From Ischnura elegans (taxonomy: Eukaryota; Arthropoda; Insecta; Odonata; Coenagrionidae), in assembly GCF_921293095.1 (NCBI RefSeq), contig NC_060247.1:115091111-115155110 (forward strand): a stretch of 64,000 nt of DNA, in the 5' to 3' direction. A model generated the notes under the pieces. It did no database searches. It was not told the origin of the DNA and saw only the letters and a list, made by a program, of their open reading frames with translations. Both the position numbers and the translations under genes were made by a program. This document shows positions 21,390-34,237 of this stretch, one piece after another. The first letter of the stretch is position 1. The number at the start of each line of letters is the position of its first letter.

Positions 21390-22830
21390 TGTTTGGGTTT
21401 ACTGCGGCGGTATTAATTTAAAAAAAAAAAATTTAGACTTCAGTTACTGTATTTATTCGGTAAAAAAAAACTGAACATTATTCGCTTATGCGTGAATTTT
21501 GAATCACCTGTTTTGGTAAACGTAAGGCCGGTAGTTAATATGAAAATTATAAAATAACTGCGATCTGCGTTTATTACATGCTCTGACAAGAATATCGTCG
21601 TATTGGAATGGAAATTTTCCAAAAATATTGACTTGAAAACCTATTTTTAAAAATGGTTATCTGTATAGCATAATTAAGGTGAAACCGTTTGCTCAATTAG
21701 CATAGAGTTCTTCTATTGGTGAGGAACTTACCCTTTTGTAGCTGTAAAGTTCTCTCCATGTCGCCTTCAAATTTTTGGAATGTGAACATACCTTGGCAGA
21801 TATGGGCTAGGCTGTGCTCGATTACTCACCTCCTTCGAAAGGGTTCAGTACAGGGACGGATTAAGGTCTTTTTTTGGGCGGGGTTCATTACTTTCTGCGG
21901 CGCCGTGTTGGTATGCAATAACTCTCAGCGGTAATGCGTCTGAGGTCTGATACGAGTTGACAAGTGGCATTCAGATGTTCATAAATTATTTTGAACACTG
22001 TCTGGTAGCCGTTGAAATAAAAACCTACATTGGAGACTCAAGTTAAAGATTAGCATCTATTACATAGTTCACGGATTGAAATCACGGACTCCCCTCTCCT
22101 CTTAATCTACCTCTGGTTGAGGGTGTCAGGATATCAGGGATGTTGTCAATATCTTTGCTTTTGCTCCTTGTCGCTTTCGAGTGCATTTAGGGCGGTATGT
22201 GGCGACCTTGACGGTGTTCGTGCAAGTAGCTATGTGCGGTCGTGAAATCGTTACTCCCCCATCTGAAGATGGAATGCCTCTAAAGCGCATTTTAAGGCTT
22301 CTTAGTTTGAAGTATTTGTAGGGTGCTGGCTAATATACTTAACGGTTGCCAGAGGAAGTACCTGCGCTTTCAAGTGTTTTCAGTGATTATTGGCTACCAC
22401 CAACTCTTTCTGATATTCCATTTAAAATTGCTGATACCTTTTGTATTTTAACGTGCATATTCAAAATATCTCCTGGGTAAACGCCTCACAGCAGAACATG
22501 TTAATCTAATTTTTTTTGATCGCCCAATTAAAGTTGATATGGTATATATTACCAAAAGTTTTGTCTATACGACATCAATATTTCATCTGTTTAAAAAACA
22601 TTATATGCCTCCAGGAGCTGTCGCCGTTGTATCCTATTGGTATTCACATATTTAAAAAAAATGCACTTATCACGGAATGTTGCGTGCAAAAGCTAATTCT
22701 TGGCAAGGTACTTAGTAGAGTAGTAATAACACGGAAGTGCTTTAAGAATTTCGTTAACATGACGTTTTATCATCCTCTCCTGTACTCGGCTGATGAAAGG
22801 CTGCACAGATCTTTGATCTTTCACTGTTTT
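21390..22830. other. Non-coding stretch
   Basis: Contains CAGGGACGGATTAAGG at 21851, which resembles one end of a hAT-like element, but no partner end or TSD was found. Otherwise nothing. Confidence 0.45.
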
Positions 22831-22837
22831 CCGGAGC

Positions 22838-22985
22838 GTGGTAGCTTAGTGGGTAGAGCGCTTGTCTTCGGATTGATGGGTCTTGGGTTCAAATTCCGGT
22901 TCGGGATCCTTAAAAACATATCATCGGAAGTGCGAGGTGGTTCAGGGAAATTATCTGCACCTACAATGCGACCCTGAGGGAGTGA
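22838..22985 (+). mobile_element. tRNA-derived SINE
   Basis: The head resembles a tRNA: box A TAGCTTAGTGGGTAGAGCG (from 22842) and box B GGTTCAAATTCC (22886-22897), at tRNA-like spacing. Downstream, a non-tRNA body ends near ACCCTGAGGG. It is not a tRNA gene: the acceptor and anticodon stems do not close convincingly. Confidence 0.7.
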
Positions 22986-22989
22986 ATAA

Positions 22990-24648
22990 CTCTGTCGTTT
23001 TTTTTTCGTTTGCTGCGAAGTTGATGAAGAGCAGAATTTAACAACAATATTTATTCCATACTCAATAAAAAGTTTTAGTAGTAAATATGTATTTGGGAAC
23101 ATACGTACCTCACTGTAATTAAGTCTCCGTTTTTGGTCAATATTTCCTAGTCATTTCGTTGTCTCGCGTTAGGTTCAATAGGAGATACTGCAAACTCTGC
23201 GATCTGATCCTCGGACTGAAGTTCATTCATTCATTCCATCCTCACTATATAGTCCTACGCTGCACCTGCTCCCCACCTGTCGACGGGCCTTCTCCTCTCG
23301 GGCCGAGGGCCCACGCTCGAACCTTCGGCGGCCACAATGGAATCTTCACGTGCCCCTTGGAAAGGGTGAGAAGACAGCTGTGTTTCGTCGGCTGCGCATT
23401 GGGTCTTCTGTGTTTTGAACACTCCTGCTGGGCTTATCCATTGGCAAGAAGTCTCCTAACTGAGTGAAAGAGCGTTTTGCGAACCAATATTATATTTTTC
23501 GTCGTTGTATAAAATGTACATTCATCTTGCGGACCCTGGTAGGTTGGACCACTGATAGAAGGGTCCCGGATAAAAATTTCCGGTCAAGCCTTTCGACACC
23601 CCTACACAAAATCTCGATGTGTGGGATGGCCCAGAGAAACGAAATGACCCTCGTCCCCTTAATGTGTGAGTTTCGCACGCCTGTAGCTTAGTATAGAGTG
23701 ATCTATGTTCTTAACTATCCGTGCCAAACCCTCACGTTGAATCATGGTATGATTGATACTAATCTTCGAAAAAATATTGGATGTTTATTCTTTTCGAAAA
23801 ATACGAACGATGATATTTTCTCTCGTGTGAAGTTAATCGAAGAGATGATCGATGAAGCGAAAGACGTCCATATTTGTTCCACCCGTCCGATTTAGGGATT
23901 GAGTTTTATGAAAATTATTATTTTTTATCTTTTATTATCGGTAGTAAAATTACTTTTATCATTGAAACGGCTGTTTGCACTAGTCTGTGATTTTTGGCAA
24001 ACTATTTAGCATTTAAAGCCGCGTTTTCCCGCTGTACCACTCGTGTCCGATTAAAGGTGTAATTACGAATGTAGTATTTTTCATTTTACATTACCAGGAA
24101 GAGTTTTACCGAGGCGAGGAAGTATTTTTAAACATGCGTATGCAGTTTTAAATATTAAAATCAATATTTTTAATTGATGACTCAGGAATGGGTCCCACTC
24201 GTGAATGTGGAATGACCAAGATATTCCGAGGCAATTCTTTCGCTTCGTGATCTTCTTCTCGTGCTCATCTGGTCTTGTTTGAGGCGGGTGAAGAGCATGG
24301 AGGTGACCGTGGCAGATGGTTATTTCTGCTCCCGCTGAGCTTCCCTCATTCGGCGCACCATCGCGGGTGGCGGGCCGGTCGATATCCCCACTCGGCGACG
24401 CCCAAGAATCAGCTGACGACGCGACGGCCGGTGGGGTGAAAAGAAGGAATCGCATCGCCGACTATTAGTCTCCACCACGTGCGGTGGCATTTCGGCTCGT
24501 GAGCACTAAGATCTCACGGCTGGAACGAGGAAATTGTAGACACGGTGGGTGGGGAAACTGTCATAGGATACGGGGGGTAGAGCTTAGGATGTAGCAGGCT
24601 TAATGAGGGGTGAGATGGCGCTGAAAACCGTGCCAGATAAGTCATATT
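22990..24648. other. Non-coding stretch with a CpG-rich patch
   Basis: 23270-23400 and 24290-24440 are GC-rich. No RNA genes or protein homology seen. Confidence 0.45.
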
Positions 24649-24717
24649 CAGTGGCGGATTAAGATAGAGGGGGAGTGGCAGTCAACCCCCTCTCGTAATT
24701 CCTGGGAAATTTGAAAA
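24649..24717 (+). mobile_element. hAT-like left-end fragment
   Basis: CAGTGGCGGATTAAG at 24649 matches the terminus seen in hAT-type elements, including the MITE at 38574-38860 (GCGGCGGATTAAG). No matching right end is visible before the SINE that starts near 24718, so this may be a truncated copy interrupted by that SINE. Confidence 0.4.
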
Positions 24718-24915
24718 GATGGCTGGCCTTGGTGGCGGTGAGGTAAAGTCCTCGCCTGTCAAACAAGAGGTCGTGGGTTCGAGTCCCTCCTGAGTAGGTT
24801 GCCCGCCAAGGGCATGGCTGTGCATGGACGTTTAATTTTTATCTTGTTGAAAACCCCGTTGTAAAGGTCAATATGAGCTGTTTTGGATGGTATGGGAGTA
24901 AATAAATATTTAAAG
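24718..24915 (+). mobile_element. tRNA-derived SINE with AT-rich tail
   Basis: Well-preserved internal promoter: GGTGGCGGTGAGGTAAAG as box A region and GGTTCGAGTCC as box B (24776-24786), with an anticodon-arm-like CTCGCCTGTCAAACAAGAGG between. The unrelated body follows and ends in AAATAAATATTTAAA. The short length and AT-rich tail fit a SINE moved by a LINE partner. Confidence 0.75.
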
Positions 24916-25690
24916 TCGCTCCTCAATGAATGTTTTGGTTTCGCCAACATAGTTTCCGAATAAATAATGAATGCGAGAAAAATCGATTTCAAACACTTGT
25001 CTACGCAAATCAGACCTCAGGCGCATTATCGCTCGTAGGTTATGCATACCACCTAAGTGCCGCAGAAGGTAATGAACCGACCTCTAAAAAACGACCTAAT
25101 TCGCTCCTTATCGTTTTGGGTGAGCGGGGAGAAAGGATGATAGAGTAAGCGACATGTCACAATCAGGAAATATTCTTCGAGTAAAATATAAACCTACTCT
25201 GACCGGTGAGTTACTTATGCCAACAATTGCTACGATTCGCTGTTTCGTATAACCATAATTCTTTTGGTAATTATTATATTTTAATAATTGTTTTATTACT
25301 TCTTTTATCCATTTTGTATTTGTGGCCGTGTCAATTTGCGAATAAATATGTGGTACGTTGTCCAAAGGAACTTCGTAATGGTTGATTGACCCAGCAATCA
25401 ATATTTTAAGTATTAAGAATGCGGCACGTAGGGCTTGTATAAGCCTTCAAGGCTTGGGAAGTTAGGGAAAATATTAGAGGTCTTGGGAATTTTTGGCTGG
25501 TCCTGGGAAAATCGAAAGTGTTCTCGTTTCCTGTGCTTGGGAATATCGCGGCTCACCTGCTATTGTTTACTTCCATGCACTCACATCCGCCGGCGCTTTG
25601 TTCATGGCCTAATAGACAATGGACGTAGACTAATAGACAATTCTATTAGTGACACACATAGGCAATCATTAAAGTTTCAGTTAGCAGATT
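24916..25690. other. Non-coding stretch
   Basis: A small direct repeat CTAATAGACAAT occurs twice around 25610-25645. Nothing else recognised. Confidence 0.45.
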
Positions 25691-25985
25691 TCCTATCTCT
25701 ACAGGTGGTAACTGAGCATGTAAAGCCATTAGGTGAGGACTGGTGTGGTGATTTCTCACCCTTTGGGTCCGGATTCAAGTCCCAGCGGGGACAGATAATT
25801 CGGTGTCTCCCCGATGCCTGTTTAAATGCTTTGCGGAGGGCACTTCATATGCAGCACTCGGTCCATCGGATGGGACATTAAGCTGTGGTCCTCTTGGCGC
25901 CTTTAGTTAATAGTAGGCTAATTCCGACGCTTGGTTCCTATCCACTCTTCCTTTCCTATCTTTCTCTATTGTAACCTAATCTCTC
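25690..25985 (+). mobile_element. tRNA-derived SINE, same family as 18.6 kb
   Basis: Box B-like GGATTCAAGTCCC at 25771-25783 is preceded by a weak box A region. The body TGCTTTGCGGAGGGCAC and CGGATGGGACATTAAGC (25867 onward), followed by CTTGGCGCC, is the conserved middle also found at 18.78 kb. A pyrimidine-rich 3' segment follows. This is the best preserved member of the family in the window. Confidence 0.7.
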
Positions 25986-26473
25986 GGTTCCGTCCTCCAA
26001 ATCTTACTATTTCGTGAAAGTGATGGAAAACTTTGAATTTTGGTCATGGAAGTAATTTGGGATGCCTGGGGAAAATTTGTGGGGACCCTGTCGTACAAGG
26101 GGATTAAAAAAAATGAAAATCGATCATTTTATTTGAATCTCGTATTTTGATCTCAATCGGGCGATTTAGTCGGGGGCAGAGCATCTACCGGAGTGGGGAC
26201 CCCCTACTCTTCTACCTTGTACTTTCGGACTCCTTCCCCCCCCCCTCCTCCCTCTGGGGACCACTTAAATTCCCTCTCCTCCATCGTGCGGAACCTGCGG
26301 CCGAGAAGCGACCTTTGCAACTCCATGCCCCATCGTTGGGCAGGTGTGCGACGCAAAACCAGGACTCACCCCTTTCAGGCCCCTTGGCCGTCTAAGTTCG
26401 TGTTCAGTGGCAACCGGATTCAGGAGGTGGCCCTACGAGGCCGTTCGCTCGCCTTTCGGATTTCTGGCCAGCG
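25986..26473. other. Non-coding, GC-rich to the right
   Basis: 26200-26470 is GC-rich with open frames in all three plus-strand phases, none protein-like. Confidence 0.45.
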
Positions 26474-26648
26474 CACAGTGGGCTGAAATCGAAAAAAGCT
26501 GCACAAATCCTCATTTATGTTTTTTTTAGCATGGAATTGGAAATTGTGCACGGTTGTTGTGAATACATTGTGCATTTTTTGACGCAATTGTGCACAATTT
26601 CCAATTCCGTATTCAAAAAACTATTTTTTTCGAATTCAGCCCACTATG
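26474..26648. mobile_element. 175-bp MITE with Transib-like (RSS-like) ends
   Basis: The left end starts CACAGTGGGCTGAAATCG and the right end, on the minus strand, CATAGTGGGCTGAATTCG. An inner perfect 19-bp inverted repeat GGAATTGGAAATTGTGCAC (26533-26551 and 26590-26608) makes almost the whole unit a hairpin. The termini match those of the 2.5-kb element at 35742-38284 (CACAGTGG, then AAATCG, then AAAAAGCTG), so both belong to related families. Flanking pentamers CAGCG and CGACG agree at 3 of 5 positions; no exact duplication remains. Confidence 0.7.
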
Positions 26649-28895
26649 CGACGTTCAGGCATCTGCCTAAACCGCCTCAAACTATCCTTTTGGAAAGAAA
26701 AGGTGGTGGTAATGGGTGTAAAGGTCAGCCAAGGGGTTTTCCGTGGAGCGAATGCTACTCTACCCATGGACTGGCGGTCACTCGGCCGGCCTCCTGTTCG
26801 CCCCTGACCTCCGGCGACTGTCGTTTCCTTCGGAGACCTTCGAAAATATTCGTGAAGTACTCTAGGGAACATTCGTGGTATGCCATCTCTCGTACACTCT
26901 CACACAGACGGCCACAGAGAGTTAAAATGCTCGACCGCTTGCAGACCTCACACTGTGCGTCGGTCGAAGCCGACAGAGGGGTCCACCTCCCCCACCCTTG
27001 TGCGTGCGGTGGTGGTGGTCACGTGACAGCCTCTCCCCTTTCGATTTCGTCGCGCCCACGTGGGAGGATGTGAGGGCACTCGACTGCAAGCACGCGGACT
27101 AGAAATATCAATTTAATCCGCATTCCATTGATGGACAAATAATTATATAGCATCTTTCGTGTCGTAGTTCAGTAGTTTGCGTGAGCAGCGGTACGAACTA
27201 CGAATCCAAATTCCACTCAAATCGAATAATTTCCTCCCAACGAGTTTTAATGATCTTAATGCCTTTGTCACATTGGTGTTTTAAATCGAATCGGAGATTA
27301 TTTGCGTAAGAGATTTTCTTAGATTAGCCCTTTACTTGCCGATTAAAAATAATTGATAGGTTTCTCCGCCATGCGAAAAAAATGTGCCGTCATAGGACTA
27401 CCGCACCGTGGAAAGTTTAGTATCGGGAATGCTTGTATTGCCCCCGATTGGTTGGATTGGGACCTTCTCGTGACGTAATTTGCTTTCAACGCGCCCACGA
27501 ATGGGTACGGAAGGCCTATGTTTCAATAATGGCTGCGAAAAGCAAATCGGATAATTGCAGGTTTTTTGGTCAAAATTTCAGAACTGCAGCGAGTCCGTCT
27601 TGTAGCTTTAACCATAGACCGGATGGGTGAATTGCAACCTTTCTTAACTTGCTCGAGTGATGGTTTAGTGCGGCCCTACGGGGAGTGAAGCCTAAGACGA
27701 CACTTTTTACGAATACATTCCCTGATGATTTTAGGTAGGTCATATGCGCATCCATTGCGCTATTCGTAACTCATAAAATGTTCCCGAGGTGCGTGTTCAT
27801 AATTTTTAGTGGTACCTGTGTTACTGGAGCGAACTTGGGAGAAAACTGTACTGTGGTACATCCAGCGGTTAACTATTTACGGGGAGACCACATGGGCTCA
27901 CGAAGTGCGAACACTCTTTAGGGACAATCATTCGAATTGACGTGCACTCGAACCAGAAAACCCCGAATTTGCTCGAATTTAATTAAACTTTTGAGGCCTG
28001 TATGGAGCTATTATACTTATTTTGTTGTTCCTGGTTTTTGTTTCGGTACAGTATTTCATTTTTCGTGGCTTCCAAGGGACGATGTTTAATCAATAGTTTC
28101 TGCGTTTGTCAGTCGCTATTTGGTGGGGGTTCCCTTTGCGAATATGTTTGTGGGTCCGATGCACATTTGCCCTTTAGAAGTGAAGCAGCCTGGAGAGAGG
28201 TGGCTCCACGAAGCCTTATCTGTCTTCTCCAACTTTCAAATCCCATTAAATCGTTTACGCGGCTCACGCAGGGTGCCTCGAGGTAGATGGAGGGGGTGCT
28301 ACTACACCTCCTATCATCCTGCAAATTCCAACTGAGATGCTCACCTTTGATCGTGTAAAAATTAGATTATTTTCTAGGGAAAAAATGTTGGTCCCAGAAT
28401 CAAAATATTTTCTCGGGAGGTCATTAGGAGCTTGCTTTGGACCACTAACGTCATGCACATCATCAGTCACGCTATACGTGCGCAACCCGAAACAACTTGC
28501 CAGAAACCATAAATGTGAATGGGCTCCGCCGGTGAAAATATGTACGCTGTCACGCCATTGGTCCGGGTAAAATTTTTGACGTAATAGTTTAGTGTATAAT
28601 TGGTCCTATCTGTTTAAGAACACGGTCTAATATGCTGATAATAAATGTTGTTCAGACATTTCCGGATCTCTATACGGTTCTCCTACACATGGGTCTCTTG
28701 TGAAGTAGAAGTTTAATAATATCCGGCTTTCACTGAACGACTTCATGTTATCTAAACCGTGAGGAAGTTAAACAAGCATTCGAAGGAATATTCGGTTAAC
28801 ATGGGGGTTTTGACCTTGAGTAAAACCCGAGATGGATTATGCTACCCCTCTACCGGAAAGCCTTAAATATTTTACAGGCATTTTCTCTTAGAGCG
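26649..28895. other. Non-coding, CpG-rich 26.66-27.08 kb
   Basis: The GC-rich first part is open in several frames, the longest being 180 codons at 26531-27073, but that frame runs through the MITE and is not a gene. ATGGCTGCGAAAAGC at 27531 followed by TGCAG/GTTTTT could be a tiny first exon, without support. Confidence 0.4.
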
Positions 28896-28897
28896 AT

Positions 28898-29095
28898 GAA
28901 TCAGCCTTTGATGTAGTCCTGATGAAGTTCGCTTAAAGTGTACTCTTATCGTGCACTTTCTAGTCGTCTCTTGTTAGTCCGAAGCGTCATTGCAGCTCGT
29001 CGCTTTCTCGGGACTTAAAAGTGGGAATCACTATCGTGAATTTTCAACGCTGAAAAGGGAGACTTACGCGTAGATTTTTCGTGAAACTCTTATTT
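28898..29095. repeat. Diverged direct repeat, copy 1
   Basis: Shares an ordered series of blocks with 29366-29585: CAGCCTTTGAT, GAGTTCGCTT (here GAAGTTCGCTT), TCTTGTTAGT(C/T)CGAAGCGTC, TCGCTT, GTGGATTTTC (here GTGAATTTTC) and TTTTCGTGAA. It looks like an old segmental duplication or two copies of an unnamed repeat. Confidence 0.6.
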
Positions 29096-29365
29096 TAGTT
29101 GGGAAGGATATAAATTTGCATTTCATTTTACATGACATTCACATTTTCAGAAACTTATTAAATGAGTTTTGGGCTTGTCGGTTTGTCATTGCTTGGTTAC
29201 TTGCACGTGCCTTAGCAGGATTGTTTTCCAGCTATTTCTGGAGTCATAGTCTATTTCTAGGCTATTGCGAATAGCCACGCTTGCAATTCCGATGTTCTGT
29301 CTATTGATGGAGTGTCTTTTAAGTCTTAGACCGAAGGCTAGACCGAATAGCGCTGTTCTCTTCGA

Positions 29366-29585
29366 ACGGTGCCTCAGCCTTTGATTGGCCTCTAATGGAG
29401 TTCGCTTCTTTGAAGTCTGCTTTTGGTCGCGCTCTTTTTTGCTCGCATCTTGTTAGTTCGAAGCGTCCTACTGCACATCCTCGCTTCCACAATACGCACG
29501 CTGAACGACAAAGGTGGGAGGCGCTATTCGTGGATTTTCACCACAGAGGGAAATGTGCGTGGGTTTTCGTGAATCACATACTCGA
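29366..29585. repeat. Diverged direct repeat, copy 2
   Basis: Second copy of the 28898-29095 repeat, about 470 bp downstream in the same orientation. A 92-codon frame overlaps it but is not conserved in the first copy, which argues against coding. Confidence 0.6.
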
Positions 29586-29589
29586 GATA

Positions 29590-30800
29590 GAATCATTGAA
29601 ATTATCATTTATGGCAAGAAAATGCAATTCAAAAGAGCAGCGGCAAGGTCTTCTTACATCAGTTATTTGGTAACTAATCGTTATGTGATTGATTTACTTT
29701 TTATATGAATATGTGAGCGGAACGAAGATGGTAATTGGGCTCGCTGTATCTCCTGCTTATCGGATTGGTTTTGGTAATTAACGAACTAGTCATGGCGTTG
29801 CATCTTTAATGGAATGATGCGAATGAAATTTTATCTTATTTTTGACCGGTTGAGAACGTCTTTCTTTCATCACAATCAGTTGTCACCGCGTAGAATGATG
29901 AGTTTTCCATCTATGTCATCATGCCTCACGAAATGCATAGTTAAGTTTTTCCGTCTTCCTATGATATTCACGAGGATTCTCTACTCTTCTTAGGACCTCT
30001 TCATTACTTTTTATCCTCATCAAACGTGTGTTTCTAAAAAGTTTGAAAGCTTTCACCATCTGCTGCTATCATTGCCTATGCCACCTCTAGGTAAAAATGA
30101 ATAATATTGGCAAATTTAAAATATTTTATACGGCTAATAATAATCCGTACCTTTTTATCAAACCACTAACTTCCGGCTTCATGCGGTCGGCAAGTACGTG
30201 CATGACTAGTTAATGCCCCATGAATATACTGAGCCCCATTGGCTCAGAATTTCGAATCACTTTCCCGGTGCAATGGTTTCTTTTTATCTAAGGAGGTTCA
30301 TCCAAGAGAGGAAATATATGTCATGATCAGGAAAATTTTAAAATATGCTCTTCCAATCGTATTTCATTGACTAAAGGCCACAAATACCAGGATTGGTGTT
30401 TCTTAACAATTGTTTTTGATAATTGCATTTGATAATCCGAATTTTTATTCAGGATATTATAACGTTACTTATCTAAGAATGAGAAAAATGATCATCGTTG
30501 TTAGAATGTAAACGTAAATTTGATGAAAAAGTCTGATAATGCTCGTTATGCCATAGGAATCGTGTTAAATATAAAACTTTCCACTCGTCTTCGTTCTAAT
30601 TTTTGAGTAGTTTTTAAAAGTTGAGTGCTGTAACTGAAGTGGAATCACGTAAGTTGCGTGAAACTTTCTTTATGATCGACTCAAGTGGCTGTGAGAAATG
30701 TTAACTGAAAAAATCCACGGATTGAAACATCCTAATTCTTCGTTACCGTATTTTACCGTTAAGCCTCAATGGATGTCGTGTACGATGGCATATCTTATTT
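29590..30800. other. AT-rich non-coding stretch
   Basis: Nothing recognisable. Confidence 0.5.
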
Positions 30801-30810
30801 TCAATAAAAT

Positions 30811-31350
30811 ATGCGCAAAGTCTTATTTTCGTCGTGCCGTCGATGCCCGTGCCAGTATGCCGGTTCTGATATGAACCGAGCCGCTGAACCGGAAACCCGC
30901 CCAGCAGCGGCGGCAGAGCAAGCAGCCTTAGCTTTCGGGAGAGCGACGACGTGCTACGACGGAGCAGGCGAGCGGCCGGGCGACGCTTCGATCGATAGCA
31001 CACGGAGGGAGGAGGAAGCACTCTCCTTCCGACCCCCCCCCCCTCACCTCCTCCTCACTCACTACCGCCCCTCACCCTTCACGCCCCCTGTATGTCGCTT
31101 CGATCGAATTCCTCAACAGCTGTGAAGGCGGCGCGGCGGCCGTGCATTTATAATGCGTGCGTTCAGCACGCGCGTGACGCGCACTTTATTGAGGGCCCCC
31201 TCCCTCTCTGAACGCTTGAAAATTTCGAGTGGCCAAAACGGTGACCTCGGATATGTCTGTAGTCCTCTGCGAGTTCCTGAATGGGTCGATCTGAGGGAGT
31301 TTTCCACCCCGTTTTCGGAGGATAGTTGCGCCGGGATCACCGTCAACTTT
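30811..31350. other. CpG-rich island
   Basis: High GC and dense CpG, with GGCGGCGCGGCGGCC at 31127 and a TTTATAA box at 31147-31153 in CpG-rich surroundings. Open frames occur on both strands as expected for such composition; none is convincing. It could be a promoter region for a gene outside the recognisable sequence. Confidence 0.4.
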
Positions 31351-34237
31351 TTTAGGGAGCTGGAAGCGAGTCACTTTAGGACACGATCGCAGTCGGCTAA
31401 ATTGTCTTCTGAGGAAACTTAGGAAAACCGAATATAAAACCCAGAAAGTCTACTTTGTATGCACGTAAGATTATTTCAAGGAATGTCATTCTACAAGCTA
31501 CATGTCCCGTGCCATTCTACCTGTCCCGTGAAGTTGAGACGTCACCCACTCGATAATATCGAGTCGCCTCCGCTTCTAACTCTTGCTGAGTACAATCCCA
31601 AAGTGCACCTCTTTTACCTTTACTCCGTACTGTAAGTTGAAATCGGAGGGAAACTCGGTGTCATCGCCAGCCCTCTGTGGTATTGTGGATACCCTTAATA
31701 TTCCCCAAATCTTGCTCCTCTTGAGCTGGCGGACTCATACCTCCAGTAGCAAACAAGTTGATGGAAGGACGTCAGCCCATCCGGACCGATGTATAGAGCA
31801 GATGATGAAAGTTGTGAAACAGAAGTATTATATAACTGTGAAAGATTGTCTGAGAGGAGAATTATGTGGCAGCTACGTCATATCAATCTCTTCTGTTGTC
31901 TTAACGACGACGATCCTCCTAGTCATTTTCATCACCTTACAGCGGTTTTATTTTACCTTTGTACGGGTTTTCGTTTAAATACCACCCGTTTTGCATCCAT
32001 TTAACTCCGAAAAAACTGAATTAATTTGGATATCTGCGGTTTGACTCCAAGTCAGCGACATTCCTAGAAACCAGATAATGTTAATGTAATGGAAATTTTA
32101 AGCAAGTAGTTTCTGGAAATGTTACTCCGCAATTTTATACTTGTTATGCATCTCGCTTGTGCGTCAGTGACTGTGGACAGGGTCGTTCCAACGCTTCTGG
32201 AACAGGTCGTCTACGGAAAGTGTCGTGGATATGGTTGGCGAGTTCAGACGCAACGACGTAAGGGGCTGCGATCGAAACTTGTTGTCTTGTGCGTCGGTGT
32301 TCTCACATCGAGCTGATGGAGTTGTCGAGTTCGCGTTGCCTCTATCATGCTCTTGCTGGATCCCTCCGAATTGGGATTTTTGGAGACCGACCGTGGGCTT
32401 TTTTCAATATTAAAAAAAATCACTTCCCTATTGTGAATATACTTATTGTGGTATTCATCCTCACACGTCTTTCTTGGGAGCAGGATTCAATTCGTCATTC
32501 TCATTATTCTCTTTTGCCGTCGAATAACTCTAATCGTGTCCCACCTGGAAAATATTACCCAGAAATTCTTACCCAGAAATTCTTATTCTCGCCCTTCTAA
32601 TTGCCTCTTGTTATCGTTAAAAACGTATGCTGATATTATAAAAGGAATAGTTACAGAGTGTAAGGACTTAATGATATGGGCTTTAATGTCGATTTATGGA
32701 TTTTATTTTGGATCGTCTAGGACCGGTGGATTGCCTATAATAAAAATACGTTGCGATGGCCAAAAGCAGCATGTTTGATTTATGATATTTTGTAATATTT
32801 CTTCTAATGTTAATGTTCTACCGTCATGTTTTCCCTATTTTATTTCTGTTTCCCTATTTATCTTTTTTTGTAACCATGAATTTTTAGCCGCCCAAAATGA
32901 TGTTTTCTAGCAAAGTGTTTAGGCCAAACTTGTCCCGTCTTCTTGGTGTATCATTTTTAATGGTTTAGTTATTATGTTATGGATAATTGTTTATGTGTCG
33001 TAAAAATTATCCAAATAATCATCTCCTCGAGTGTTACTTTGATAGGATGAGGGGCACGGTTAATTTTATAGCCTCCTCTTTACGAGCATTGGATCGATTT
33101 GTGAGACGTCTCTTGAAAAAAGAATTAGCACTTAAGAGGGCGATTCACTCCCAATCCACTGGTCTTATTTCCTCACCTATTATTTATCTATAATTTACGC
33201 TATCATCTTTAAATTTTCAGGAAATATGGAATTAGCCCTCGGCCCTTCGTCAACATTTGCCTTTATCTCAAGTTTGAACATTTCATCTCAGTAGTTTTTC
33301 CTAGGAATAATTTTCACTTATAAGGTACAGGTCTTTATGGGAAAGGGTATAATCTATCCATATCTGAAAATTTTAAGATGACAGCGTAGTTTTGAAACAA
33401 GTAGTAAATTAGGAAGTAGGACAATAAAGGGCTGGTCGCTCTTCGTTAGTGATACGTCCTCTTATAGTTCTACTCTTCCCTTACCCTTGTCGAAAATGGC
33501 AATCTGGACGGAGTGGAGTGAATGTTTACGCGATTACCCTGTGATGCCTATCATCAGTAATAGTACCCACCGCTTGGAGGCCATCGTCGTCGTCCGCGTT
33601 TCCCTTTTCTTAGCTTCTTAGGAGAATTAGGGACATGTATTTTTTTCATTCGCGGAAATGGAAGCGAAAGTTTCAAGGCCTACTAAATTTATCTTTTGTC
33701 TGGAACAGTATCTCTTCCAAGTCTTCCTTAGAAAAAGATTTTATCTCGTTATTGTGTCCCTAGAGGTCTCAGTTAAACTTGATGATTGATGATGGTATGC
33801 GGGAATCACTTCACTCACCGCATCGGCATGTTGGTGGTTGGATGACGTCAGGAAACAACGCCGTGTCAGCCAGCGGTGAGCATTTGCGAAGTTACCCGAG
33901 CATGTTAACTCAACTGTGGACGCTATCTCGTCGAGGGAAAATCATTGCCTTAATCGGGACTCACTAATCTGTAATTAGTTTTAAAGTTGATAATAACATT
34001 GCACGAATGAAAAGCAATGTAAGATAGGCAAAATGAAGGGAAGTAGAATCACTTTAATTCTGTAACTATCAGTGAACTATGTAAAATTTTAACTTATTCA
34101 CTGTCAACTTATGCTAAGTGAATACGGTTGCACTTTCAATTTTTCTGTTTTGGGTATATTTCTCTTTAAAATATACATGATTCCACCCGTAGGAGAAAGG
34201 CGAACTGACTGTATCTCCGCCGCTCCAACAAATGTTT
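31351..34237. other. Non-coding stretch
   Basis: Contains an exact 14-bp tandem pair (TTACCCAGAAATTC, 32555-32582). No protein or RNA gene recognised. Confidence 0.5.

Noticed and set aside
21851..21912. Small hAT-like element starting CAGGGACGGATTAAGG
   Set aside because: No matching inverted end or 8-bp TSD found.
22842..22912. tRNA gene at 22.84 kb
   Set aside because: Boxes A and B are good but acceptor and anticodon stems do not form properly; it fits a SINE head.
26531..27073. 180-codon plus-strand open frame
   Set aside because: It starts inside the Transib-like MITE and runs into a CpG-rich block; no protein-like features.
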